A stretch of 64,000 nucleotides of DNA. Origin: Plotosus lineatus. Its lineage: Eukaryota; Chordata; Actinopteri; Siluriformes; Plotosidae. Shown in pieces: positions 22,414 through 33,529 of this stretch (position 1 is its first letter; each line of letters opens with the position of its first letter). Made by a program: the position numbers and the translations under genes. Under the pieces are notes generated by a model. That model saw nothing but the letters and a program-made list of their open reading frames with translations, was not told the DNA's origin and did not search any database. Location: contig CM045745.1 of the NCBI GenBank assembly GCA_024760905.1, forward strand, positions 16,436,282 through 16,500,281, written 5' to 3'.

Positions 22414-22839
22414 TTGATTTTATGGCGTGAAACATCAGCACAGGGTTGTCACGTGTACATGAAGGGACTGACAGACACACACAATGTTCGACACATGAAA
22501 TCTGATCAATGCTACAACAATTTCTCTGAAGTATGGTGCTTCAAAGTTTACTGAAATCAGGCTACTGTACAAGTTTCCAGTCTGAAGCTCAGAAACTGGA
22601 GAATCACTGAGTGAGTCATAGAGCAGTCACAGGGCAGAAGTGACCTAATACTCATCTGCCCCAAATCAGCCATTCTAAAACAAACAACACACAGGGAGGC
22701 GGCTTCCATGTATACAGTACTTGTGTGTGTGTTTCACTTACACACCCTCACGTGGTGTTTTTTTCTGAAGCAAAATCAGCGAAAGATCACAATGCCAATG
22801 TCATATGACTCACTCCAGCCCTTCCTAGCTTTGAATATA

Positions 22840-24413
22840 TACTAGTCCTTCTCAAAAAATTAGCATATTGTTAGCATTAGCATATTATTGTGATAAAGTT
22901 CATTATTTTCTGTAATGTACTGACAAAAATTAAACTTTCATATATTTTAGATTCATTGCACACCAACTGAAATATTTCAGGTCTTTTATTGTTTTAATAC
23001 TGATGATTTTGGCATACAGCTCATGAAAACCCAAAATTCCTATCTCAAAAAATTAGAATATAATGAAAAGGTACTCTAAACGAGCTATTAACCTAATCAT
23101 CTGAATCAACGAATTAACTCTAAACACCTGCAAAAGATTCCTGAGGCTTTTAAAAACTCCCAGCCTGGTTCATTACTCAAAACCGCAATCATGGGTAAGA
23201 CATCCGACCTGACTGCTGTCCAGAAGGCCATCATTGACACCTTCATGCAAGAGGGTAAGACACAGAAAGAAATCTCTGAGTGAATAGGCTGTTCCCAGAG
23301 TGCTGTATCTAGGCACCTCAGTGGGACGTCTGTGGGAAGGAAAAAGTGAAAGAAGGGCCGATTCCAGACCTTGGGGGACCTGTGGAAGCAGTGGACTGAA
23401 TCTGGAGTAGAAACATCCAGAGCCACCGTGCACAGGCGTGTGCAGGAAATGGGCTACAGGTGCCGCATTCCCCAGGTCAAGCCACTTTTGAACCAGAAAC
23501 AGTGGCAGAAGCGCCTGACCTGGGCTACAGAGAAGCAGCACTGGACTGTTGCTCAGTGGTCCAAAGTACTTTTTTCTGATGAAAGCAAATTTTGCATGTC
23601 ATTCGGAAATCAAGGTGCCAGAGTCTGGAGGAAGACTGGGGAGAAGGAAATGCCAAAATGCTTGAAGTCCAGTGTAAAGTACCCACAGTCAGTGATGGTC
23701 TGGAGTGCCATGTCAGCTGATGTTGTTGGTCCACTGTGTTTTATCAAGGGCAGGGTCAATGCAGCTAGCTATCAGGAGATTTTGGAGCACTTCATGCTTC
23801 CATCTGCTGAAACGCTTTATGGAGATGAAGATTTCATTTTTCAGCACGACCTGGCACCCGCTGACAGTGCCATAACCACTGCTGGTTTACTGACCATGGT
23901 TTTACTGTGATCAGTTGGCCTGCCAACTCTCCTGACCTCAACCCCATAGAGAATCATTGGGATATTGTGAAGAGAAAGTTGAGAGACACCAGACCCAACA
24001 CTGTGGATGAGCTTAAGGCCGCTATCGAAGCATCCTGGGCCTCCGTAACACCTCAGCAGTGCCACAGGCTGATTGCCTCCATGCCATGCTGCATTGAAGC
24101 AGTCATTTCTGCAAAAGGATTCCCGACCAAGTATTGAGTGCATAACTGAACATAATTATTTTAAGGTTGACTTTTTTTGTATTAAAAACACTTTTTTATT
24201 GGTCGGATGAAATATGCTAATTTTTTGAGATAGGGATTTTTGGTTTTTCTTTACTTTTTTGCCAAAATTATCAATATTAAAACAATAAAAGGCTTGAACT
24301 ACTTCAGTTGTGTGTAATGAATCTAAAATATATGAAAGTCTAATGTTTATCAGTACATTACAGAAAACAATGAACTTTATCTCAATATGCTAATTTTTTG
24401 AGAAGGAATAGTA
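22840..24413 (+). mobile_element. Tc1-like transposon with IR/DR ends
   Basis: The 1.57-kb element lies between TA dinucleotides. Both ends read TACTAKTCCTTCTCAAAAAA inward, and the inverted ends stay similar for roughly 170 bp. A second, inner copy of the CTCAAAAAATTAG motif (left at 23043; right, inverted, at about 24210-24232) gives the IR/DR layout known from Sleeping Beauty-type elements. It carries one transposase pseudogene. Its right end is 36 bp from the shroom4 exon 2 splice donor. Confidence 0.9.
23191..24137 (+). pseudogene. Tc1-like transposase pseudogene
   Basis: From ATG 23191 (MGKTSDLTAVQKAIIDTFMQ) the frame shows a paired-like helix-turn-helix region. DDE motifs follow: LFSDESKF (first D, near 23573), FQHDLAPA (second D, near 23840) and SPDLNPIEN (E, near 23945), spaced as in Tc1. 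Two in-frame TGA stops occur at codons 31 (23281-23283) and 53 (23347-23349). One frameshift lies between about 23870 and 23905. It ends at TGA 24135-24137. It cannot make active transposase but is only lightly decayed. Confidence 0.9.
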
Positions 24414-24449
24414 CTGTACATGTGTGTATGGGTATGTATAAGACTGTAC

Positions 24450-24601
24450 CTGCGAACAATGATCTTGAGAATCCTGTAGGAGCCCTTGATGAGGATCAGA
24501 GCTTCTTGGCGGGAGCCATAGAGTGCAGAGCCATTGATGTTCACCAGTTCATCTCCCACTCTCAGCTTTTTACACTCAGCTGCTTTCCCTCCGTCTTCTA
24601 T
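24450..24601 (-). CDS. shroom4: shroom4 exon 2 (second half of PDZ)
   Basis: This 152-bp exon encodes residues 42-91 and two bases of residue 92. The acceptor is TTTATCTCAG and the donor is CGCAG/GTACAG. The peptide starts IEDGGKAAECKKLRVGDELV and continues NINGSALYGSRQEALILIKG, the distal half of the Shroom PDZ domain. It includes the conserved GDELVNING strand and the RQEALILIKG helix. The LYGSRQEALILIKGS and RILK-IVRR wording fits SHROOM4 better than SHROOM2 or SHROOM3, which have GFRQEAICLVKG- and SSRKEAVSLVKG-like sequence from memory. Phase 0 with exon 1 and phase 2 with exon 3 both agree. A Tc1-like transposon ends only 36 bp beyond the donor. Confidence 0.95.
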
Positions 24602-24781
24602 CTGAGATAAACAAAAATAATGAAGAATGTCTTTGAGAAAAACTCATTATCTTGTAAATTTAGGGTAAACATTGAGTAAGTGCTTCTATACTGTTCTAGG
24701 CACAAACGACAAGACACAGGGGGTTAAAAAACATCAAATTAAGTAGGATCACGAAAAATACAAACACAGAGACAGTGTATG

Positions 24782-25040
24782 CACCCACCCACACACACAT
24801 ATCTCATTAAATACACACACACACACACACACATGCACACACACACACAAATACAAATAAATAATATATAAAAATAAGTATAAAATATATATGTGAATAT
24901 ATTCCCTGTGATGGCCTGGCGAACAGTCCAGGGTGTTGGCTGAGATGGGTGCCAGCCTCCCCATGACCATAATTAGGATTAAACAGTTCAGAAAATTAAT
25001 GAATTTGTAAATTATACACACACACACACACACACACAAA
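24782..25040. repeat. CA microsatellites flanking a SINE B tail
   Basis: (CA)n tracts at about 24810-24849 and 25017-25038 flank a plus-oriented SINE B tail at 24905-25005 (GTGATGGCCTGGCGAACAGT; ATAATTAGGATTAAACAGTT). Confidence 0.8.
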
Positions 25041-25812
25041 ATACATATCAGACAGATACCTTGGCCAGATTTCTATACTTTCTCTTACTGTGAAAAAGTA
25101 CAGAATGGCTAAAGATCATATAAATGTACCATATTTTAGACACACAATTCCCACACTCACAGATCCAAGCCTATGATACTGATTAAATAGCCATAAAAAG
25201 AGTACATAAATCTCACCAAAACAAATAATCACTTCATCATAATATAATCATACACACAATCAAAAACAGTGAGGCTCATGATCAAGTCATAGACTAAAGA
25301 CATACGCCAGCATACCAAGATTTCTCAATGTTGTTTCTCAATCTGCCTGAAAATGTTTCTCAAATGTTTTTTTATTTACTTTTATACATATGAAGTTAGT
25401 GTATTTGTTTAAAAAAATGCTACTAGATCAAAAATAAAAATAGAACTATAGTCTTTATATATAAAATGTTGCCTTGGATCCATATCATTGCCTCGAGCTG
25501 TTGTTTTGAATGTCTATAGACAAAAGCCATGTAGAAATAATAAATGTAATGTGAATTTTTCAGTTGCTGTCCAAAGTGTTATACTGGCATCCCAGAAAAG
25601 ATGGTTGAGCGTTAACCACTGTACTATCTGTTGCTGGAAACCAAGGGACTAAAACTGAGTGGGCTTAATTGGTTGTAGCGATGGTGTACTCTCTCCCTCT
25701 CCTCCCAGCAACTTCAGTCATCTGTATGTGAAAGATGGCAGAAAGTGTTGTGGAAAAAATGTCTAGTTCATGAGGCAAGTAATCCACTATATAAGCACTG
25801 CATTGGCTTATA

Positions 25813-26166
25813 TAGTGGTACCTCACCTTACGATAGTCCCAGCAAACGAAAAACATTTTCCAAAAATTTTTGTCTCTGTATACGTAACTAGTTCTAATTA
25901 CGAAACGCACCATTCAAACATTCAAACAATGCACGAGCTGCTCTCCCATTGACTATCTTCCAACATCCCGCCCTCTGGCCTCCCATTGGCTAGGAGGGAT
26001 GATGCAGCTCCCTTGAGCAGCAGCTTGTTTCATGAGTTTCGAGTGTGCTCATTGCAACTTTATTTTTTGGCTCAGGCTTTTAATCTTGCATAAACATTTG
26101 TAAGATTATAACTCTGCTAAGAAGACATGGTCAACACACGCGTGCGCGCGCGCGCGCACACACACA

Positions 26167-26201
<35 letters not shown>

Positions 26202-26400
26202 GCGCACACACACATGAGCGCGCATGTGATTCCCGGTGCTAGTGAAAAGAAGAAGTGGGCTCGTGGCATGCGGTTGCGTGACATCGCAAAGGAATATGGC
26301 CAATCCCGTTTACCATCGGCACGATATTGAAGCGGAAGGAGGTCTTAAAAGGTATTCTTTTATAATTTTTAAAAGGTTTAGGGGGTAGTATTGGGGCCTT
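25813..26400 (+). mobile_element. Tigger-derived MITE (CAGTGGTACCTC family), right-truncated
   Basis: The left end is TAGTGGTACCTCACCTTACG (first base changed from C). Inside are GTATACG, a CCTCCCATTGGC CCAAT site and GTGATTCCCGGTGCTAGTGA with AAAAGAAGAAG, the decayed start of a Tigger transposase that matches 20550 and 48955. The right terminus is missing. A (CG)n(CA)n tract at 26137-26214 lies inside. Confidence 0.7.
26137..26214. repeat. (CG)n(CA)n microsatellite
   Basis: ACGCGTGCGCGCGCGCGCGC followed by a long CA run and more GCACGCGC. This position corresponds to the much shorter CA run at 48928 in the sister MITE, so the array expanded within the element. Confidence 0.95.
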
Positions 26401-27094
26401 GGCATTTCAGGCCGGCAAGTCATACGCCTTCTTCAGCTCATGTGTCTCAAACACACAGTGTTCCCAATGGCACATAATACCCCTGATTTTTCCTCCACAA
26501 TAGCACCAGGGAGCAGTCTTATTCTGACACAATATGAGCAGTAATATAAAAAGAAAGCGCTTTACATGTCTCGGAGGAATCATATGTTGCTTTACACCTT
26601 CTTCAGTTAGCCATCATACGACAAGAATTGACAAGTGAGAGGAAATAGAGAGGTGACCAGATTGGCAAGAATTCATTCAATATTTTGTTTTATAATCTCC
26701 AACCTATAGCAATATAAAAGCTACAAAGGCCACTATTGTCTTGTGTGTTAATGTAATAGTGAGTCTTTTGAATTTGACATATATTTCAGATTGGCTGTGA
26801 TGCCAAAAAAACCCAGTAATATGACGACAAAAGGTATTTCATAATAAAATTGATAAATTATGCAATAAATACTTTTTACAGATAAAAGTTACATTTAAGA
26901 CTCTTTAGTATTTTTATACTCATAATAAAATTTAAAGCCATCTTCTCAGTCGCTCTCTCATCACTAACTAACTAACATTGTGTCTGCTCTGAGCATCCCG
27001 GCTCCAAACTAAATCAGAGGTCTGATGTTAATTGCAAGAGGCATTCCATGAACTGTTAAAACCCCCCAGATGTTTCCAATTAGGGTAGCCCTGT

Positions 27095-27422
27095 CAAGGA
27101 GTGCATAGCATGCTCACCTCACAGCAAGGTCCTGGGTTCGAGTCCCAGACTCGGATGTTTCTATGTGGAGTTTTTGCATGCTCTCCCCATACTTGTGTGG
27201 ATTTTCTCCAGGTACTCCAGTTTCCTCCCACAAGTCCAAAGACATGCACATTAGGCGAACAGGCTGTTCCAAACTGCCCCTAGATGCGAGTTCGAAAGAT
27301 TGTGTAATTGCTGACTCTATGATGAAATGCTGAGCTGTTCAGGGGGTACCCCACCATTTGTAACGTGTCAGCTGAGAAAGGCACCCCGAGACTGTAATAA
27401 GAATTAAGCAGTTTGGAAAATA
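27095..27422 (+). mobile_element. SINE B copy
   Basis: GTGCATAGCATGCTCACCTC, B box GGTTCGAGTCC, then TTTCTATGTGGAGTTTTTGC and TTTCCTCCCACAAGTCC, ending in a diverged tail ATAAGAATTAAGCAGTTTGG. Confidence 0.8.
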
Positions 27423-27516
27423 ACCGTGAGTATAGATTCTAAACCTTATTTTTAGATTGGCTTTGGTGAATTTTCAGACTTAGGTATTCACACAAACCCT
27501 GTCTATAATTTTTATA

Positions 27517-27922
27517 CAGGGGTCCCTCACTTTCCGCTGTTAATTGGGACCGAGATCCCCATACGACCATCGAAATCTACAAAGTAGAATCACCCCCCTG
27601 ACTGACGTATACGTACATGTATATATACATGTGTATATAATATCAATAAATACATATTCAATGCTATAAATGCTTATAATAACAATTAAACATTGAAAAT
27701 AATGCTTAAGATGTAAATAAAATATAAATATACACACATACAGACACGCTCAGATGCGGTGCACACACTCAGATGCACACCTCACAACAATGTAACTCGT
27801 TTTGATGGGAGATTTTGGGTTGTTTTTTGTTGGTTTAGGGTTTTTTTGTTTTTTTGCCAAATTGTCTTTGTGGCATATTCCTTAACCTTTCCCCTATCCT
27901 TCCTTAATTTCTTATTTGATGA

Positions 27923-27956
<34 letters not shown>

Positions 27957-28008
27957 ACGATGCACTACAGCGGCATGAATTGAAGCGCGAAGTAGCGAGG
28001 GATCTCTG
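27517..28008. mobile_element. Tigger-type MITE (CAGGGATCCCTC family)
   Basis: The left end is CAGGGGTCCCTCACTTTCCG. The right end is GAAGTAGCGAGGGATCTCTG, the inverted terminus. TA precedes it and CA follows (one base changed). The interior (TATAATATCAATAAATACAT, TTGATGGGAG and a long A run at 27930-27955) is shared with 29478-29948, 31865-33217 and 61646-63102. There is no coding capacity. Confidence 0.8.
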
Positions 28009-29477
28009 CACATTTTTTTCTCTCTTCCTCAAGTCTTTGATGTCACATTTTCAAATAAATTTAGGAAAAGATTCAGAAAAAAAACACATTGTATTCTTCG
28101 TTAAATATTGTTCCAGTTCAGGTTAAAATACATTTGCACATCCGGTGTGATCAGTGAATGCTGCACTTACTTGACTTCTACAGCAGTCTCTGACTTCATA
28201 ATATAACGCATTACATAAAGCCTTCACATATTCAATAGTTTAATACAGTAAATCATACACATGTACCTGCCCCTGCTTCATTCCCAGAATTAAATACTCG
28301 CTTGTTAAATCAATCACACCGCAAATAACAGAGTGCTGACTGAATCAGCACCTTGCATTACTGATAAAACCTGCGCTGCCACTCACAAGGTCAGAGGACA
28401 GAAGAGGAAGTTTGTTGTGAATTACACTTAATCTCAGTAATCCATTCTGTAGGATTAAAAAGTATCTCAAGGCAAAGTATGGAAAGTTGTAAATCAGACA
28501 AACTGAAGCCTGTCACAGAGCGAGTTCAACTTTGCTTTTGTGAATGTCTATCAGCTTAATCTTCATGTCTATGTATGATGAGTACCATATGCCTGCAGCT
28601 CTCCACTGTCTGTCACTTCATCCCTCTCTCCATTTTTCTTTTGTTCTATTTCAAAGACTGTACAATGGGAAACATTTAGAACATAATGGTGAGGCTAAAC
28701 AGTTGGAGGATTGTAAATACACACATACACATACAATCCAAAAGTGGCCCTTTAACACACATACACATTTACGCACACTTCACCCTCTCCTCCCACAGTA
28801 ATTGTGAGCCTCTCTGCAGCAATCTAAATAAACACATAAGTGTTGTTCAGGCTGTGGTTGTGTGGGAGAGTGCCTCTGAACATTGCAGAAATACTTCGCT
28901 GTGGTTTAACTGACGAATCACTAGACATGAAAGAAGGATGGGTCCCTGCAACGATTCAAGGACACTGCGAGTACAAAAACCATATACGAAAGGTTCCCTT
29001 TTATGTTCTTAACCTGCATGGAACAGAGACATAACATGCTCGGGGGTCTTGTTTTCATTGTTTATTTCATCATATCTGTTTATTTTTTTCCCCCTCAACA
29101 TGCCTAGTTTAAAAAAAATTGAAAGGACAAATGGGAAAAGGTCTTTAACAGGCGAACAAACCAGATCCAAAATTTTTCACTCTGATTTAAGGAATGTTGT
29201 GGGATGACAGATTATATAAAACTGTCATTAATTTTGTTTTGTGCATGAACCAGCTGACTCAGCAAAAATTCATCCAGACACTTGAAGAAATAATAATTGC
29301 TACCTAAAAGTTACTCATTCCATGATTATGACTGGAATTACAATGCGATCCAAGTGCTTTCTCTCCTTCATCCAAAGATGATTCACCTGAGCAAATGTGG
29401 GTTAGTCTGCATAAGGTGGATGAATATATCTTGATAGCTCTTGTATAAAGCAACATGCCCTCAGAAATACTAAAATA

Positions 29478-29948
29478 CAGGGATCCCTCACTTTCCGTGG
29501 TTAATGGGGAGCGAGATCCCCCGCAACCACCAAAATCTGCGAAGTAGGATCAGCTCTCATCCCCCACCCCACCCCCCGACTGATGTATATGTGTATATAA
29601 TATCAATAAATACATATTAAATATTATAAATGCTTATAATAACAATTAAACATTAAAAAATAATGCATAAAATGTAAATACATTATAAATACCCACATAC
29701 AGACGCACCCACTCAATCAGATGCGCATCTCACAAAAATGTAACTAGTTTTGATGGGAGGTTTTGGGTTGTTTTTTTTTTTTTTTTTTTTACATAATTGG
29801 CCTTGTTTTTGTGGCATTTTCCTTAATTTTCCCCCTATTCTTCCTTAATTTCTTTATTTGTTTAATTCGATGAATATTTAAAAAAAAAAAAAACCCATGA
29901 TGCACTGAAGCCGCATGAATTGAAGCGCAAAGTAGCGAGGGGTCCCTG
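29478..29948. mobile_element. Tigger-type MITE (CAGGGATCCCTC family), best copy
   Basis: This is a 471-bp uninterrupted copy with CAGGGATCCCTCACTTTCCG on the left and AGTAGCGAGGGGTCCCTG on the right. TA lies on both sides (29476-29477 and 29949-29950), placing it with Tc1/mariner/pogo elements. It serves as the reference for deciding where the other copies are interrupted. Confidence 0.85.
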
Positions 29949-30819
29949 TATTTGTAAATATTTACACATGTCCACATTTCCATCTGCATCATGGAATATC
30001 TGGTTCCTCTTCAGATCCATTCCTGAGTTGTCAAATGTCCATTATTAACCATCCAGTACATTTTCACTACGGCACCTCTTCACACTGTGTCAAACATAAT
30101 TAGAAGAAAACGACTTCTTTTTACTGCACTTTTGCAATAACTGACTGCAATTCAACGGAAAAAGGGGACAAGAGCACTTCCAAAGGCCCAAGCAAAGACC
30201 AGGTACTTTACACTTGGATTGCAATGCTATTGGACAAAGCCAGCAAGTTACTCCAGTTCCACAGCTAGCAGGAGCAGCACCAGCCAAATGTTCCTTTGTG
30301 TTCAATAAACCCTCTTTTGGTCTTACCTCACAGTTTCCTAAGCGCTCACAGCTCCTGAAACCCAGGACTGAGACCTGCATATGAAAGAAAAAAACAAGAA
30401 CGAGTAGATTTATCTATATCTGCCCCAACATCTAGCTCCTTCCATTAGCACAAGCCCTGCTGCCTCAAACCACGAATAAACAGCACTCTATACTTGTTAA
30501 GTTCAGACCGCCAAAGGTTTGTTTGAAAGAAAACAGAGAAATTACTTCGTACAGACCTTGTCCATCCTGATGCATCCTTAGAGGACTTGTGAGCTTCCTC
30601 TGGTGCACGACACATGAACCTTACAAAACTGCTACACCTCCGCACACAGCCTTCATCTGTCCTGCCCTGTCTTTCATTTCCCCACCGTGTCCACCCACAG
30701 CTACCTTTCCTTCTTTTTTCTTTCTGTCTCTGCAGAGGTCATGCTCTCCTTGAAAGTTTGGCAATAAAAATAACTGTGGCGTTGTGCACTGCACACACCA
30801 CACCTATGTTCCACTGGGC

Positions 30820-30820
<1 letters not shown>

Positions 30821-30860
<40 letters not shown>
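30821..30860. repeat. (TG)n microsatellite
   Basis: About 19 TG dinucleotides in shroom4 intron 1. Confidence 0.95.
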
Positions 30861-30862
<2 letters not shown>

Positions 30863-31864
30863 GTTTGGGTATGGGTGGGTACCAGCTAGTTTGTTCCACG
30901 CTCCCTGGTGACCATAAGGAACCATTTTTACAAAGGAGGCTTTTATGCAGACTGGAATGGTTCTCCATCTATATTCCTCCATTTCTTAGACACCACCTTG
31001 CTAATTATGAACCATGAAAATATCAAAAAACCTTCTGCACCCCATTCTTCAAACAGTGCCTGGCAGACAAGAGTGTTGAGGAGGCAGCTTACACTAGTGG
31101 GAGCTCAATGTTCACTAACTTTTAATTAACATATTTCATTTGTGAAAACAAAACGGTGGGAGGAATGAGGGGCAGGCCATGGGTGAGGAGAGGAAACAAA
31201 TGGCATCACTGCACCTCCTTTCCTGCCACTCCTCAGCATGATAAAATACACTCTCCGTTTCAGCCTTAGGAAGTAGAGAGCCATCTCAAATTACCCGAAA
31301 CAAGGCTAGAAAATTATAAGTCCCACAGTGGGAATAGCCTCACTACAATAAGTGGTTTTGAGAGGCCATTCTTAGTAGTTGCTAAAAGTTCCAAATCTCT
31401 GGGAAGAAGCAAATGTCAACAAAGTCAAGAATTTGATTAAATTGGATTTTTAGCCAAATAATCAAGTTATTCAGTCCATGCACATACACTGTTAACTTAA
31501 TGTAATTTTCAATATCTATCCAAGTGCGGAAATATACCGTACCTGAATAAAGAGAAAAAATGAATATCCTCCTTCAGAGCAACAGAATGTGCTGTTCAAA
31601 TAAATGTAAGTATTGTGGGTCGTCTTACAGTACAACAACTCAATATAGGGGTCATAATGGTGGCAGCTGATCAATCAATGCAATATGAAATATGTAGTGC
31701 AGAGGAGTAAAAAAAGTGTAGCCACGAGCTTTTTATAGTTTAAATTTTTTTTTAATCAAGATAGACACTTGAGCTGTGCACACATAAGCAACCAGGTGCA
31801 TATAGGCTGTGTAATGGAATCTCTTTGAATTAAGTTCTAAAATTTGTTTCAGAATTTTAACATA

Positions 31865-33217
31865 CAGGGATCCCTCACTTTCCGTGGTTAATTGGAATCG
31901 AGATCCCCCGCGACCATCGAATTTCGCGAAGTAGGATTACCCCCAACCCCCCGACTGACTTATACGTACATGTTTACTGTATGTGTAAATAATATCAATA
32001 AATATATATCCAATGCTATCAATGAATATAATAATAATTAAACATTCAAAATAATGCATAAGATGAAAATAAAACATAAATACGGACACTCCCCAACTTA
32101 CGTTTTTGTTCGGTTCCGGACGACCGAATGTAAGGTGAAAAAAAAAAAAAACAACGTAAGTTGTTACTGTACGTCCCAGTGACGCATGACGTTCATACTG
32201 TACTATACATCCATTAACACCATTACCGTATCTCATAAAACACCCCTAAATCAATTATTATAAACATAACATTGTAAAATAATATCAAATATATCAAATT
32301 ATATCAACATTAATTTCATATAAATTAAATTCAAGCAAAATAATTTCAAATAGATACATTTTAATCAAATTCACTCATCAAATATCAAATACAGTATCAA
32401 ATATAACCTTTAACATTCTCTATGATGCGATCTTTCTGCTTGTAAAAGGTTCCGATGGTCGACGGATGCTCACTTTACATGTAGCTGAGCCGAGTCACTT
32501 TACATGAGGCTTAAAACAGCCAATCAACGCTTACAATATGTAAGGTGCTCCATTGAAAGTAGTTAATTTGCTTGTGCTTGAGACAAAGCACGGGTTATAC
32601 GGTCTTGCGGTCTTTCAAATGAGCAAGGGCGCCAACCATATTTGCTTAGCGTTACAAAAGTCCGCAAAACAGTGTAAACACAAAGATCACAGAGACGACA
32701 TCTTAACACAAGGGTAACACGCACTACTGAACTGGGAAGAAGGAGGGGCACGTCTGTCGTTTGTAAACATTGGATGCAGCGTCATTACGTCAGCGTACTA
32801 TGTAGGTACGTGTCGTACTACAGAGAGCACACTGAACTCAAAATTTGACAATATTTTTTTGGAAAAAAAAAATCAACAAAACGTAAAATCGAAAAAATGT
32901 AAAACGAATAAATGTAAGTTGGGGACCATCTGTACACACGTATATAGACAAGCGCAGATGCACACACTCAGATGTGCACCTCACAAATATGTAAGTAGTT
33001 TTGATGGGGGGGGTGGGGGGGGTTGTTTTTTGTTTGTTCAGGGTTTTTTTTTTGCAAAATTGCCCTTGTTTTGTGGCATTTTCCTTAACTTTCCCCTATT
33101 GTTCCTTAATTTCTTTATTTTTCAGTTCAATGAATATTTAAAAAAAAAAAAAAAAAAAAAAAAACACGATGCACTGAAGCTGTATGAATTGAAGCACGAA
33201 GTAGCGAGGGATCACTG
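31865..33217. mobile_element. Tigger-type MITE with nested insertion
   Basis: The termini are CAGGGATCCCTCACTTTCCG and GTAGCGAGGGATCACTG, with TA outside each. The interior matches 29478-29948 but is interrupted at 32083-32932 by another element. A G-rich tract (33006-33022) and an A run (about 33139-33164) lie in the right half. Confidence 0.85.
32083..32932. mobile_element. Tigger-type element nested in another MITE
   Basis: The left end is CGGACACTCCCCAACTTACG. The right end read inward is CAGATGGTCCCCAACTTACA. TA is duplicated on both sides (32081-32082 and 32933-32934), and removing the insert restores the host MITE. It shares the GAACTGGGAAGAAGGAGGGG block with the decayed element at 6110-7473. 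No transposase frame remains. Confidence 0.8.
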
Positions 33218-33529
33218 TATATATGATGAAACATAATGAAAAGCAAACTAAAACACTATATTTATAGTTTATATTTACATGTTACCATGACAGAAAGGCC
33301 AGGTGAGCTCTGCATGCTCCAAGCACACGTAAATGCGATGTAAATAACACCATCTGTTCAGGTTTTCATTTAGAGTTTAGTACATACTAGATGGAAATGT
33401 AAGCAAACCACATAAAGGTGCGTTCCTACACACGTTTAAATTTTTATGATTTATTTTTCCATTTTAAAGCATGGTTACGATGACACCACATGCTACAACA
33501 AACGGTGAGTATCTGTCTACCTGCGACCA

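Larger units (their letters stand above)
2461..24449 (-). other. shroom4: shroom4 intron 2
   Basis: This is a 22-kb intron with donor GTACAG at 24449 and acceptor TTTCCTTACAG ending at 2461. About half is recognisable transposon or SINE sequence, listed separately. In the stretches 2461-4140, 8000-8880, 9345-9800, 9860-10960, 13930-15020, 15850-16100, 17860-19020, 19700-20180 and 22415-22838 I see no gene, RNA or element I can name, only AT-rich sequence and scattered simple repeats. Confidence 0.75.

Noticed and set aside
22840..24413. Active autonomous transposon
   Set aside because: Two in-frame stops and one frameshift interrupt the transposase.
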